From NCBI GenBank assembly GCA_963971405.1, contig OZ020492.1, positions 4,774,001 to 4,838,000 on the forward strand: a stretch of 64,000 nucleotides of DNA, written 5' to 3'. This DNA is from Psococerastis gibbosa. Its lineage: Eukaryota; Arthropoda; Insecta; Psocodea; Psocidae. The translations under genes were made by a program, and so were the position numbers. The notes beneath the pieces were generated by a model that did no database searches, was not told the origin of the DNA, and was given only the letters and a program-made list of their open reading frames with translations. Of the stretch, positions 41,599-52,357 are shown in pieces (within the stretch, counting starts at the first letter, position 1; every line of letters begins with the position of its first letter).

Positions 41599-42078
41599 AT
41601 AAAGCAGTCCCGCAAGACCTCAATTTATTTAAAAAGTTTCAGTGTATAACTGTTTATGACTTGTACAAATATAACTTGATAACAACGAACTACTACAGGA
41701 ACGAATACAAAAATCATACTCCAAGTTTAAGAAATGTGGCAAGTTCCAATACAAAAGATTTATAGAACCAATGTATTTTAACAAATATGGACAAGCCGAA
41801 CTACGTGTTGCTATTCCGTCGGTGTTGAACGAATTTCCCGAAGAACTACTCATAATACAAAATATTGGTTCAGATAAAAAATTAATAAAAAACTGGTTTT
41901 TACAAACGTAACTAACGTACAATGTCTTCTTTGCATATCGTACTGATGTGACATTTTCTAACCAACTCGACCAGACAAACCCCTAAGGGGGTTTTTGGTA
42001 CCCTACCAAAAATTGTATGCCTGTAAGTTATTGTATTGTAATATATGCTCCTTGTCCAGGGAGTACTGGACAAGGAAA
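41599..42078 (+). pseudogene. LINE-A C-terminus and 3' UTR, 3' segment of split ORF
   Basis: The frame resumes from the cut with ITVYDLYKYNLITTNYYRNE, then after a one-base shift near 41750 reads FNKYGQAELRVAIPSVLNEF and KLIKNWFLQT with TAA at 41909. It aligns with LINE-B's C-terminus (YNKYGERL, VLIPKILNELPP). The 3' UTR ends in CCTTGTCCAG GGAGTA CTGGACAAGG (42050-42075), a perfect 10-bp stem with a 6-base loop, then poly-A and ATT repeats. Confidence 0.8.
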
Positions 42079-42099
42079 AAAAAATATATTATTATTATT

Positions 42100-42590
42100 T
42101 TGCCAATAACAAAATTATTCAAGTATAAATTAATAAGAGATAACTATTTTAAAAAAGAGTACCAAATAGATGATAAAGGGAAGTATAATACAAGAAACCC
42201 AAAAAAGCTTAAGTTTGAGATAACATATAACAAATATGGAGAGAGATTAAACAAAGTACTTATACCAAAGATATTAAATGAACTTCCCCCACAAATGAAA
42301 AAAATTAAACAGATGGGTGAGTTAAAAGCGGGTATAAAAAGATGGCTAGTCAATGGGAGTTAATAATAATAATAAAAACTGACATTAAAATAACAACTTA
42401 AAATAAAAAAAAATAAAATAAACATTATAAATAAATAACAAAAATAAATTATTAAGCCTTGTTTAGCAGCACTGTCTTTTGTCCCAAATAAGCGCTAGCT
42501 TGGGGATGCGGGATGGTATTATTATGTATTGTATTTTTGTAATATATGCTCCTTGTCCAGGGAATACTGGACAAGGAAAAGAAAGGAAGA
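42100..42590 (+). mobile_element. LINE-B C-terminus and 3' UTR
   Basis: The frame reads LPITKLFKYKLIRDNYFKKE, then DDKGKYNTRNPKKLKFEITY, NKYGERLNKVLIPKILNELP and KAGIKRWLVNGS with TAA at 42361. It is a clean C-terminal end of a LINE ORF (the formal ATG at 41995 lies in LINE-A's 3' UTR and is irrelevant). The 3' UTR carries TTAGCAGCACTGTC, AATAAGCGCTAGCTTGGGGA and the terminal hairpin CCTTGTCCAG/CTGGACAAGG at 42551-42576. It starts directly after LINE-A's tail, head to tail. Confidence 0.8.
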
Positions 42591-43034
42591 AAGATTTCTC
42601 ATCATTTCTCAATCATTTGCCAGGAGGCTAGAGTGGGTACTCAATAATGGCATATTATTATTAATTATTAAATAAAATTATATCTTGCAGTGCCACTGCT
42701 CTAAGATCGCTCGATAAGCGAAAGCTGTTCCCTCCCCAAGCACATTCTTAAGAACATTTGGGGTTGGGAATTGTTGATTTCCTGTACTTTGAGTTAGAAT
42801 TAAATACATATGATTTGAAAAAAAAAAATGAAAAATTTGATAGTTATATGAATAACCAATGTTTTTTCAATATACTGAAAAAAGTAAAGTAATAATAATA
42901 ATAATAACAATTCGTATATTTTTCTAAAAATGATTGGCGTAACATATTATTTTGTAGGCCCCCTTAACCCCTTAACAGTGATTGAAAGTGTATATTGCAT
43001 TGTTGAATTAATAATAATTATTATTATTATTATT
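42591..43034. other. Unassigned sequence between LINE-B tails
   Basis: A piece at 42700-42790 (CGATAAGCGAAAGCTGTTCC, CCTCCCCAAGCACATTC) may be another LINE end, but I have no second copy to compare. The rest is AT-rich. Confidence 0.35.
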
Positions 43035-43335
43035 TATTATTCAAAATTAGCTAAAAGCGGGTATAAAAATATGGCTGGTCAATGGGAGTTAATAATAATA
43101 AAAACTGACATTAAAATAACAAGTAAAACAAAATAAAAATAAAAATAAAATAAAATAAACATTATAAATAAATAACAAAAATAAATGATTATGCCTTGTT
43201 TAGCAGCACTGTATGAGTCTTTTGTCCCAAATAAGCGCTAGCTTGGGGAAGCGGGATGGTATTATTATGTATTGTATTTTTGTAATATATGCTCCTTGTC
43301 CAGGGAATACTGGACAAGGAAAAGAAAGAAAGAAG
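43035..43335 (+). mobile_element. LINE-B 3' end, short copy
   Basis: It starts within the last codons (CTAAAAGCGGGTATAAAAA, ATGGCTGGTCAATGGGAG). The 3' UTR is complete: TTAGCAGCACTGTATGAG, GCGCTAGCTTGGGGAAGCGG and the hairpin at 43294-43319, then an AAAG tail. Confidence 0.8.
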
Positions 43336-43702
43336 AACTTGGGAGCCCACAGGACTTTTGTATTACAATGGTATAATTGATAACATATATAGAAATATAT
43401 TCCTACGGCGCAGGGGAGTACCGGCCGAAGAAGAAGATTATTATGATTATAACTATTGGAATAGGCTGACGTAGGCGAATGCCCTTTGAACAGTCATAAG
43501 TTCACTTCACAAGTCTGTGAGTTTAGTTTTATTCTCAAACACAGCCAAGTTCTCCAAGCTGATGGCCTTCCCTTGCAGGAGATCCGTAAAGGCAACCAGC
43601 CCCCTCCCTCCAAAGAGCACTACACTACTACACTTGCTGAATAAGGTGTAAGTTAAGTCATTGGCCATAGCATGTGGACACACAGTGTGGAGGATAGTTA
43701 TT
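43336..43702. other. Unassigned, with a LINE-like end at 43.41 kb
   Basis: GCGCAGGGGAGTACCGGCCG followed by AAGAAGAAGA (about 43408-43438) matches the inverted scrap at 13.69-13.74 kb. No other feature is recognised. Confidence 0.35.
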
Positions 43703-43824
43703 GCTTTCCAATTTATACGTAGTATAAGGAAAGCTTTGTGACGGTCGAAATTTTCGATTCCGAGATTTCAACGGATTTACACGTTTTGAGGTCCCAGGAA
43801 CACAAAAAAGTGGTTTTTACGAAA

Positions 43825-43855
<31 letters not shown>

Positions 43856-44549
43856 GCGTCGATTTCCGGGCAAACTACTCGGTCGATTTTGATGATATTT
43901 GGCATGTAGGTTCACAAAAATCATACCTCAGGACCATTTTTTTTATTTCGGGCTAACTCAATTTGGGGGGTTTTTATTTTCAAAAAACTTCAAAAAAACG
44001 TCTAAAAAAATTATTTCTCAAAAACGGCTCCAACGACTTCTTTTAAATTCACATATATTGTAGTTGTTGTTAATGTTGATAAAATGCGGGGGGTCGCTTG
44101 CCCCTTGATAGTTTGCTTCTGGGGGTAAAAAAATAAAAAGGACTAAATTTTAATGAAAAATGACTAAAAAATAATTTTTCTGCGAAACCTTTCTATCGAT
44201 GATTTCTAATTTCAAGCATATTTTAGGTGTTAAATTGAGTAATGAAACCGGATAGTTTGGTTTCCAAAAAACTATTGGGTTTTGTGCAAAAAAAAATTTT
44301 TTTTTGAAAAAATGAAAGCAAATTCACGCTCAAATGCATTGCGTGACCGGCCATTATTGCTGTGTGGTAATGTGTAGGCCTGACCTATCTAGAATTTAAG
44401 TCACCTTCAGGTGGTGGACGACATCCCCCCCCCCCCCCGTGATAACCGAAATGTAACCATATGAAAATTATTTACCGTGAAATTAATCATTTTCTCTCTC
44501 TACTAATCGATAAATTGGAAAGCATGTTCGAGTAAACTCGGACCGGTTC
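43703..44549 (-). mobile_element. G element (copy 3)
   Basis: Full inverted copy: opens GCTTTCCAATTTATACGTAG, contains seven CTGT-type units (TCTGTCTGTCTG), a C tract at 44425-44438 where copy 1 has 25 G, and closes AGTAAACTCGGACCGGTTC. No clear target duplication. Confidence 0.8.
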
Positions 44550-44576
44550 TTTGATTTTATTCAGAAACGGAGACTG

Positions 44577-44905
44577 AACCAGCGTCCAGCGGTCTTACCA
44601 AGTTGAATCCACGAGAGCAGAGTGTGTTTCAAACTGCTGCAAACTTGGTAGTGTACACAGCATTGACAGGGGAACATGGTAGAACATGATAACGTGCCGA
44701 GACTATGCCAGTCAGGCTACAAATTAATCGTGCAGCTTTACTATGTTACCCAAGTAGTTCGGATTCCACAATAATCAGGAGGTCCACCCTGTCAGTCAAC
44801 TCCCCTTCTCTCCGAGGTGAAGGAGTCTGCCCTTAGGGTACCGGAAATTAAACAGACTCCCTCCCCCCACCAGGCTGACAGGGTTGCTTAAAGCAGAAAT
44901 GCTGA
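44577..44905 (+). repeat. R3 repeat, near full copy
   Basis: Blocks: CAGCGGTCTTACCAAGTTGA, GTTTCAAACTGCTGCAAAC, CAAGTAGTTCGGATTCC, ATAATCAGGAGGTCCACC, GGAGTCTGCCCTTAGGGTAC and CAGGCTGACAGGGTTGCTTA. Four copies exist in the window. It has no ORF. It lies between two copies of a 26-bp direct repeat (44551-44576 and 45026-45051). Confidence 0.7.
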
Positions 44906-45373
44906 GGAAAAAAAATAGCATGTGGAAACATGGTTTTTCTTATCGGTAATCTAGCAGTCCGTCTAATCTTTAATCACTATCCAATATCGGCTATGACCTC
45001 AATGATCGTGTGCAGGATTGTTATCTTGATTTTATTCAGAAACGGAAACTGGGGTGGCCGATTGTCTCTTTGCGTGTAGGTGTACCACGCGCATGCGTGA
45101 GGTGATTCATTTGATTTCCGCCTACACATCAACGTCTACGATCACTCTCAACAAAGAACTCTCATTTCCTTTCATTTTTTTTCAACCCGTCTAGTCTAGC
45201 TGTAGTTGTTTCATGTTATTTATTGCACTACGTAAATAGGTATTGCTATCATGTGGTTTTCATTGGCTTAAATGGCATAATGATTCAATGTTAGGACGTT
45301 TATTGTTTTCAATTTATTTTCACAAAGAGGAACATTAAATTGTGTGACAGGCTCCACGTTAATACACTGGATG

Positions 45374-45550
45374 GTTCAACTTCGGTGGCAAGGTGGCTGG
45401 GTGCTTGTACTTGTGCGAGTATCTACACACCTTGTGGTCGGAGACGTGTCGTAACTCGACTCAAGTACCTACTAGGTGACTTAGGGAGGCGATTGAAGAG
45501 TTAATCGGATACATTCATTAAAATTGTTTGTATGCGATTTAACCTTTCTT
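45374..45550 (+). mobile_element. SINE2, full-length-like
   Basis: TTCAACTTCGGTGGCAAGG, GCTTGTACTTGTGCGAGTAT, TTGTGGTCGGAGACGTGTCG, GATTGAAGAGTTAATCGGAT and GTTTGTATGCGATTTAACC. A G element is inserted ten bases downstream of its end. Confidence 0.75.
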
Positions 45551-45559
45551 AAAAATAAA

Positions 45560-46441
45560 GAACCGGTCCGAGTTTACTCGAACATGCTTTCCAATTTATC
45601 AACATTAGAAGATAGAGAAAATGAGTAATTTCATGGTAAATAATTTTCCAGTGGTTAGATTTGCGATATCTCGGGGGGAGGGGGGATTGTCCACCTGACG
45701 TCACTTTAGGCATTGAATATATAACACTAGTGTTATAGTGTTATATATTCAATGCTTTAGGTGAGATAAATTCTAGATAGGTCAGACCAACACATTATCA
45801 CACAACAATAATGGCAGGACACGCAATGCATTTGAGCGCGAATTTTCTATCTTTTTTTTCAAATAATAATTTTTGCACAAAACCAAATAGTTTTTTGGGA
45901 AAGCAACCTGTCCGGTTCCGTTACGCAATTTAACACCTAAAACATGCCTGAAGGTAGAAATCATCGATAGAAAGGTTTCGCAGAAAAATTATTTTTTAGT
46001 CATTTTTCATTAAAATTTAGTTATTTTTATTTTTTACCCCCAGAAGCAACCTATCAAGGGGCAAGCGACCCCCCGCGTTTTGTCAATATTAATAACGACT
46101 ACAACATATGTGAATTCAAAATAAATTGTTGGAGCCGTTTTTGAGAAATAATTTTTTTTGACGTTTTCTTGGAGAATAAAACCCCCCAAATTGAATTGGC
46201 CCAAAATAAAAAAAATGCTCCCGAGGTATGATTTTTGTAAACCTACATGCCAAATTTCATCAAAATCGACTGAGTCGTTTGCCCGGAAATAGATGAACAG
46301 ACAGAGTGACAGACAGACATTTCGTAAAAAACACTTTTTTGGGTTCCTGGGACCTGAAAACGTGTAAATCCGTTGAAATCTCGGAATCGAAAATTTCGAC
46401 CATCACAAAGCTTTCCTTATACTATGTATAAATTGGAACGC
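45560..46441 (+). mobile_element. G element (copy 4)
   Basis: Starts GAACCGGTCCGAGTTTACTC and ends GTATAAATTGGAACGC. It is flanked by a perfect 9-bp direct repeat AAAAATAAA (45551-45559 and 46442-46450). It carries a 44-bp foldback insertion at 45711-45754. Relative to copy 2 the duplication is longer (9 versus 5-6 bp), so the target duplication length varies. Confidence 0.85.
45711..45754. mobile_element. 44-bp micro-foldback insertion
   Basis: CATTGAATATATAACACTA and its exact inverse are separated by 6 bases. On both sides stands CTTTAGG (45704-45710 and 45755-45761). Other G copies have no such sequence here (TGACGTCACTGGAAGTGAG), so it is an insertion with a 7-bp target duplication or a template-slippage product. 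Confidence 0.75.
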
Positions 46442-46450
46442 AAAAATAAA

Positions 46451-47284
46451 TAAAAATTGAACCAATCGTTTCTCATCTTACCCTCGGACCCCTGAAACCT
46501 CCCTCTTGGCTACGTTGCAGCAAGCAGTTACGAGGAATGCATATTGCCAAATAGTCTCAGGTATGTCCTTCATTGTTGGCTCATTGGACTCAATCGGTTA
46601 ATTGTAAGAGTGGGCCCAAAATTCGCCCGTATGGAAAATAAAGACAATTTTCTTTCTTTCTTCCTTTCATTGCAATTATGCACTTTAAAGCAAAAGCATA
46701 ATTGCCCAAGCTTTGTCGAGCAATTATACAGTAATTAACAAAAAAAAAATGCAGTAAAAATATCAGAGTAAGTAACGAAGCGTTACGTAATTTCAGGGTA
46801 CCATACAAAAGAGGAATCCAGGGAAGAATTTTTAATAATGAAAAAAAGCAGCCAACCCAGACTATATTTTTCATTTCTTTTGTCACTACCCATTACTAAC
46901 ACTGTGTTTCTACGCTTTATAATAAAAACTAATATTCTGCTGCATCTGAAGAAGCTTGTATTATTAATATTGTAGTAATAACACGTTCAGACTCTAACTT
47001 CATTCATTAAAATTCTTGGGAGAAATTAATGAAAACAATATCAAATTGATGCTTTAATTCTGTAAGGCGAGCAATCCTCTCTTGCCTCAACCGCAAATGG
47101 CTTTGCAAGGTGCAATAGAAAGATTGACGTTACTACAATCAACCGACCGTCTCTAAGCAACTGATGTGGTTACGTGCTTTCGTACTTACGTGCTTACTCG
47201 TACATAATTTCTGTGGGACTAGGTAACGGCTGCTAAAGACTAACTCAAATTAACTACATAATCAAACAAGCCAGTTATATACCT
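46451..47284. other. Unassigned, with a LINE-like 3' end
   Basis: At 46592-46670, GGTTAATTGTAAGAGTGGGC, AAAATTCGCCCGTATGG and AAAATAAAGACAATTTTC recur at 53.87-53.95 kb (GGTTAATTGTATGAGTGAGC, AATTCACCCACATTG, AAAATAAAGCCAAGCC). Both are followed by CTTTC-rich sequence. They are probably the 3' ends of an unidentified LINE. The rest is unassigned. Confidence 0.4.
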
Positions 47285-47457
47285 ATTATAGAATCGGTAC
47301 GAGTAATCCCGTACATGCTTTCTTATTTATCAATTAGTTTAGGTACAGTTATTACCAAAATTAGAGGATATAGAAAAAACTGGGTGGGATTCTATCCCAT
47401 GATCTAGTTACGTGTAAGTGGGGCGTCGTCTTAACCGCTGGACCACAAGCCCCGACA
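47285..47457 (-). repeat. tRNA-like element joined to a G-type end
   Basis: Minus strand from 47457: GGGGCTTGTGGTCCAGCGG, TTAAGACGACGCC (box A region) and ATGGGATAGAATCCCACC (T arm with a 7-base loop, box B-like). The far end, on the plus strand, is GAATCGGTACGAGTAATCCC then GTACATGCTTTCTTATTTAT, a variant of the G-element 5' end. It is probably a tRNA-derived SINE or a tRNA pseudogene next to a G end. Confidence 0.45.
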
Positions 47458-47837
47458 AGAACAGTTTCATCTAAATCCTCTATAAATATGCTCTTATTGA
47501 CATGATTCGTATTGCTGGCGTAATAGATAATTATGAGTGATTATTCTGCCATAAAGAGAACAATACGTAACCAATGGCAAACAGTTAATTATCACTATTA
47601 AACTCCACAACATCAAACCAATGTTGAATAAACTATACACACTCTTGACAACACCGACAACAATAGAAGAATAGACTGTGCATAGGCCATGCTTGATTGA
47701 CCCATGGCCAGCTCATGTGTGGCGAACCAACACCATCACTGCAACACCAATCACACAATGCCTCTAGAACCCATATCGCACTTGTGCACTGCCCTGTATT
47801 TATTCAACCCACGCAAAACCTACCCTATCGCAAGGAT

Positions 47838-48003
47838 GGGGACGGATACAGGGGGGGGGGGGTAGCTGCTCCCCAAAATTTGGTATATCTATTGTAAATT
47901 AATGTATTACGCTCTGATTTAATAGGTCCTACATATGTTTTTCCTATTTTGACCCACAACTACCCCCCCCCCTCCCAAAATGGGCTGGATCCGTCCCTGC
48001 CCC
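47838..48003 (-). mobile_element. hAT-like MITE, G/C-tract type (copy 2)
   Basis: Inverted relative to the copy at 715: GGGGACGGATACAGG on the left, and CTGGATCCGTCCCTG on the right. Shared interior: ACATATGTTTTTCCTATTTT and GACCCACAACTACC. Flanking octamers do not match, so no duplication is claimed. Confidence 0.65.
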
Positions 48004-48054
48004 ATCGTCCCGCAGCTAGGGCACTGTCGTTACTCCACATAACATAACAATTTT

Positions 48055-48408
48055 GCCAGCGGCCTTACCATGTTGAAACCATGAGAGTAGAGCATGTTTC
48101 AAACTGCAGCAAACGTGGTAGTGTGAGCAGTGTTGGCAGGGGAACATGATCACGCGCTGAGACTATACCAGTCACTCTACGTTCGTGTCGAGTCCTGGTC
48201 ACCTCCGATTTAATCGAGTGACTTTACCATGTTCCCCAAGTAGTTCGGAATCCGCTATAATCAGGAGGTCCACCTGTCAGTCAACTCCCCTTTCCCCCTT
48301 GGTGAAAGAGTCTGCACTTACGGTCCCTCAAATTAACAAGCAGCCTCACTCCCCCTGCCAGGCTGACAGGGTTGCTTAAAGAAGAAATGCTGCAAGCAGG
48401 CGTTGGAA
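48055..48408 (+). repeat. R3 repeat, full copy
   Basis: CAGCGGCCTTACCATGTTGA, GTTTCAAACTGCAGCAAACG, CACCTCCGATTTAATCGAGT, CAAGTAGTTCGGAATCCGCT and CAGGCTGACAGGGTTGC, ending AAGCAGGCGTTGGAAAC. It is the most complete copy. Confidence 0.75.
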
Positions 48409-48414
48409 ACAACA

Positions 48415-49250
48415 GTATTTATTTATTTATTTTTATTTTATTAATTGGGGTACAGGTGTTACCTGTGTGCACTTAAGCCTATTGGCCTATTGTGCCCCCT
48501 ACAACAAAGTATCTACATCACTTCTACATCACTTTCTCGAGGCCTATCTCCCTCAGGAGAGCCAGGATCTTGAGGGGATTCAGAAGCGGTAGGTTTTTTA
48601 CATGTAACTGCAAGCTTCCCGATCATACTGCTCTTCTTCGTGCGATTGCATCGCATCGCATCGCAGGTCCTCCGTACCTTCATTACAGAATCTGCAAGAC
48701 TGTAGTTGTCTCCCCAAGAGACTCCAGATATTTAACCCCAGGACCAAAGACGCCAAGGCCTGTTCTTGGTTTTGTACTTCCTAGCCTAGAGCCATCAGTA
48801 AACCACTTGATTGTATGACTATTGAGAATTCCTGCTGACTCGCAGCATTCTTTCATTGTCCCTAATATAGTTTCGAATTCCCTCCTAAAACAGTATTTTA
48901 GATGGATTCTATCGCTTGGCATATCCATGCAGTGGTCAGACGTAGTCAGAGGCTGAGTCTCTCTTAATTGCCCTTCCACTCCTAATAATGCCATTTCGGC
49001 TGAAGTTTCCACTGCAACATGGAGGGGTGGGAAGTCCAGTACTATCTCCATTGCTGCAGTGGGACAGGATTTCGTAGCCCCTGTAAAGCATCATGTTAGA
49101 GAATAAGGGCTTCTGAATGTAGCCATAATTTGGATTATTCAGAGAAAAATTCTCATGTGGTTTGATTTTGCCGTGTCCGTGAAGCCAGCATGACCAATGG
49201 TGTGGTTACAGCAGGAAAAGACAGGCGGCAACAACAATATAACATTTTTT
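48415..49250 (-). pseudogene. RNase H-bearing LINE, 3' part
   Basis: The minus-strand frame from 49051 encodes 122 residues: a linker (SDRIHLKYCFRREFETI) and then IKWFTDGSRLGSTKPRTGLG and ETTTVLQIL. WFTDGS with the following TG-GV-GP and -TTV-Q block is the first half of an RNase H domain, as in I/LOA/R1-group non-LTR elements. A stop after TTVLQIL ends the frame where the family continues QAE. Traces of the C-terminus follow. The 3' end lies at about 48415 with an AATA-rich tail. It inserted right at the end of an R3 repeat. It is not functional. Confidence 0.75.
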
Positions 49251-50086
49251 AATTTAAAAAAAAATGGACCAAATATTTTAATATATATTATATTTATTAA
49301 TTTTTGACCTAGTTCCTTAACTTGAATCCATTAGTGGAATTCTGTCCTCGGATTTTGCGTACTCAACTACCTATAGCGCCTGCACTGTCAATTCAAATTT
49401 TTAAATACGCAGTCTTTTACAGACAACTATAACTTTTAATCAAACATCCCTACAATCAATTACTTTACCCACACTCTCAAACAAACACAATAATTGGAAA
49501 CTATTTAGACGGTCCCTGGGCAAACTCGTTATCCTGATTGGCAAACCACCACCCCTATCACCACCACCCTAGAGTTCTACATAGGAGAGATGGGACATTC
49601 CTGGGCCAAAAGTATTATTTTCATCCTGGGGCTACCAGCAGCCTGATCGAGGCGATTATAATACTGGGGTTAAATAAATACCCTAGGATTATAACTGTAA
49701 ACAAACAAATTTTGAATAGCACTTTCCATTATAAAATTATTATAGCCATAGGTATTAGTAAATGTATAGTATGTCAATATAATTGATTGAATAGCGAATT
49801 AGTGGAAGGGGAATAGTGGTATTCATGATTGGGCGATTGAAATTTGAAATCAATCAAATTGAGCCCAGGCCATAGTACGGGGCATCAAACGTTACTTGAG
49901 ATGTCAAGCCCCTGAGAGGAGGCACCTGCTGACCTACCATACCAGCACCCCCCCCCCCCTCCCGGATCACGACCTATCACGAACTACATCTATCTGTCTT
50001 TATAGATACTCAGTAACTCAGTAACTTACGTTATAATATTATGCAACCTCATTATTTCTGAATGCTCTATAGCCTATTTTCGTGTT
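49251..50086. other. Unassigned sequence
   Basis: AT-rich with a C tract near 49950-49963. An 82-codon frame at 49538 begins with histidine-rich low-complexity residues; no gene is called. Confidence 0.4.
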
Positions 50087-50218
50087 CGGTGGGGCATGGT
50101 GGTAGCGTGTTTGGGCTTGTGCGAGTCCGGAGACCGTCCCTCCTAACTGTATTAAGTTACTTAGGAAGGCGAATGACGAGGTTATTCGGATACATTCATG
50201 AAATCATTTATAGACGAT
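50087..50218 (+). mobile_element. SINE2, diverged
   Basis: TTCGGTGGGGCATGGTGGT, GCGTGTTTGGGCTTGTGCG, TTATTCGGATACATTCATG and TAGACGATT. The middle is partly deleted. Confidence 0.6.
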
Positions 50219-50447
50219 TCTTCTTCTGCTTCTTTTTCTGACTTTACAGCTCTGGATGGGCTTTAGCCTGCTCGAAAACACTCCTCCGTTCATCTCGGTT
50301 TTGTACAACGCTCCACCATCTACGTACTCCCAACTCAAGAAGGTCAGTTTCTAACTCATCTTTCCAGCGTTTTCGTGGACGTCTGGCCAGTCGTCTTCCT
50401 GTCATGCTTGCTTTGTACATCTTCTTCGGCGTGCGGTCGCCTGACAT
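50219..50447 (-). pseudogene. RTE-like LINE C-terminus (copy 2)
   Basis: The minus frame encodes MSGDRTPKKMYKASMTGRR then RPRKRWKDELETDLLELGV, RRWWSVVQNRDERRSV and EQAKAHPEL with a TAA stop. The MSGDR-PKK start belongs to the usual H-ARM-D-R-PK block that precedes it in RTE-like ORFs, so about the last 68 codons are intact. The GAAG-rich tail (50219-50245) touches the tail of SINE2. Confidence 0.75.
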
Positions 50448-52357
50448 TCTTACACGATTAATCTTTAAAAAAAATAATAATCTACTACTGTTACCAACAA
50501 TATAGCTTTAAAAAAAATGTCCCGAAATATTATTTTGACGAACCTCAGTTCACCAAGTAGTTTGCTTACAAATAGACGAAAATACAACTTCAATGAGATA
50601 AAACTAAAACAGTGAATTCAAATAATTATTTTTTTTTCTTCAAAAAACATCAAATCATAAAAAAATGCTGAATTGTTAGCTGAAACAAAGGATTATGTTT
50701 TTTTTGCTGTTTTAGGTGGAATTTACCTCCGAAAACCCCCGTTAAAATAAAAATGGGTTTAAGCTATATTTTATAAGAACAGCAATTCAAATAGAAAAAT
50801 CGATGGCTGGATTTTTTATTCCGCTTCCCCATAAACTCCGAATGATGAAAATTTCAATCCTTATTGGATCCTCGAGTATAATTGTACTAAATTTTCCAGT
50901 TGAGTAACCATGTTGTTAGTCAGTTCTTTTATCTTTCTATTATCGTCAGCTCCAGGGAAATTAGTTTCTTTAGATATAAAATAAAACTTGATTTGAAATT
51001 GATTTTTTTGCATTCAGCAGCGATCAATGCACCACTTACTATAATCTCTATTTCTACATATGAATTTATTTAATTATCAGTAACATAGTGGAATTTTATT
51101 TTTCTACTATAAATTACTTCTGATCACAAAATTAATAACAAAATTATCATAACAGTGTATTACAGCTCGCTGCGCGCTATGAGAAGATATTCTTATTCTT
51201 CCCTTGCAATGAAGCAATAATTTTATAAAAACAATGCATTTATGTAAAAACCCGCGGAAACCCCAAAATAGATTTTCAATCGAATTTCAAAACAAAATCA
51301 AAAGAACCGGTACGAGTGAACTCGTAAATTCCGTCCTATTTATCAATTATAGTATTAGTATAGTTAGCCATGATATGTTGATATTTTCGCTATAATAACC
51401 GATACTTAATGTTAACACTATATAAGAAAATTTATTAAAAATTTATTTCATCAGTGTCAAAAGTTTCATGCTACTCCTGAGAATACGTAAAAAAAAATTA
51501 TAAATTATGTGAAATTAGAATTTTAACTTAAGAGGCTCTTGACTTTGATGAAAAAAAAAGGTAAATATCCCTTTGAAGCTGCAACAAGGATATTAAAATG
51601 CATCTCCGTGGAAAAAATCCAACAAGGTTTACACACTTAAGAGTCAAGAGGACACAACGAGCTTTTGACCTTAAGTGTTCAAACGTCAGAAGAAAAATAC
51701 AAAAAAGAAATCACATTTTATCCTTGCTGACGCCACCGTTAAGGGCTGTATCAATAGACCCTCCCCCTTTCCCTCAAAAAAGTAACAATGAAAAAGAGCC
51801 TCTGAAGAACAGAAATCCTTTTTCCATAGTTTTTTCTAGATGAAAAAACTCTTTAATCGAATAACAAAAAAAGCTTGGGGCATTTGAAACTTAGCTGATG
51901 CAGTTTCGCCATTTTTAAGATCTGCATTAATAAAATAACGGTCAGGGCGAGTCTTCGTCCTTATAGTGTTTACATGCTAAAAAATTTCATACGTATCATC
52001 ATATAAAAAGGTCGTGGCACATCCCAATGTGGGTATAGGACTGAACACTGCTCTATTTGTGATGTTGTGGTCAGCAGTCGCGTTTCTTCCCTAACGTTGA
52101 ACGCAAGGTACCTATTAGGGTTGGGCCAAAGCCAGGGGGTAAAAATTTTTCATTTTAAGGCAGAGTCTCGAACCACGGCTTTCCGCTTCCTAGTCCAGTT
52201 CTCTGCCTACAGGATTATTCCTGAGCTCCATATTATCACATATCAGCATTAAACAATGGAACAATATTTCATTATAAATTTCACGAATTCGCCATACGAA
52301 GATAAAAATCAATAAATAAAATGTGGGGCTATGGGCTTTTGAAAAATGCTGCTGCAG
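50448..52357. other. Mostly unassigned, with G-related scraps
   Basis: At 50555-50590 CACCAAGTAGTTTGCTTACA resembles the G tail (GAGTAGTTTGCCCGG). At 51303-51350 GAACCGGTACGAGTGAACTC then GTCCTATTTATCAATTATAG is a variant of the G-type 5' end without the rest of the element. The frame at 51598-51843 is a basic 81-codon stretch without motif. No gene is supported. Confidence 0.35.

Noticed and set aside
48492-48818. 108-codon plus-strand frame
   Set aside because: It is antisense to the RNase H-bearing LINE, whose minus-strand protein shows a recognisable WFTDGS motif.
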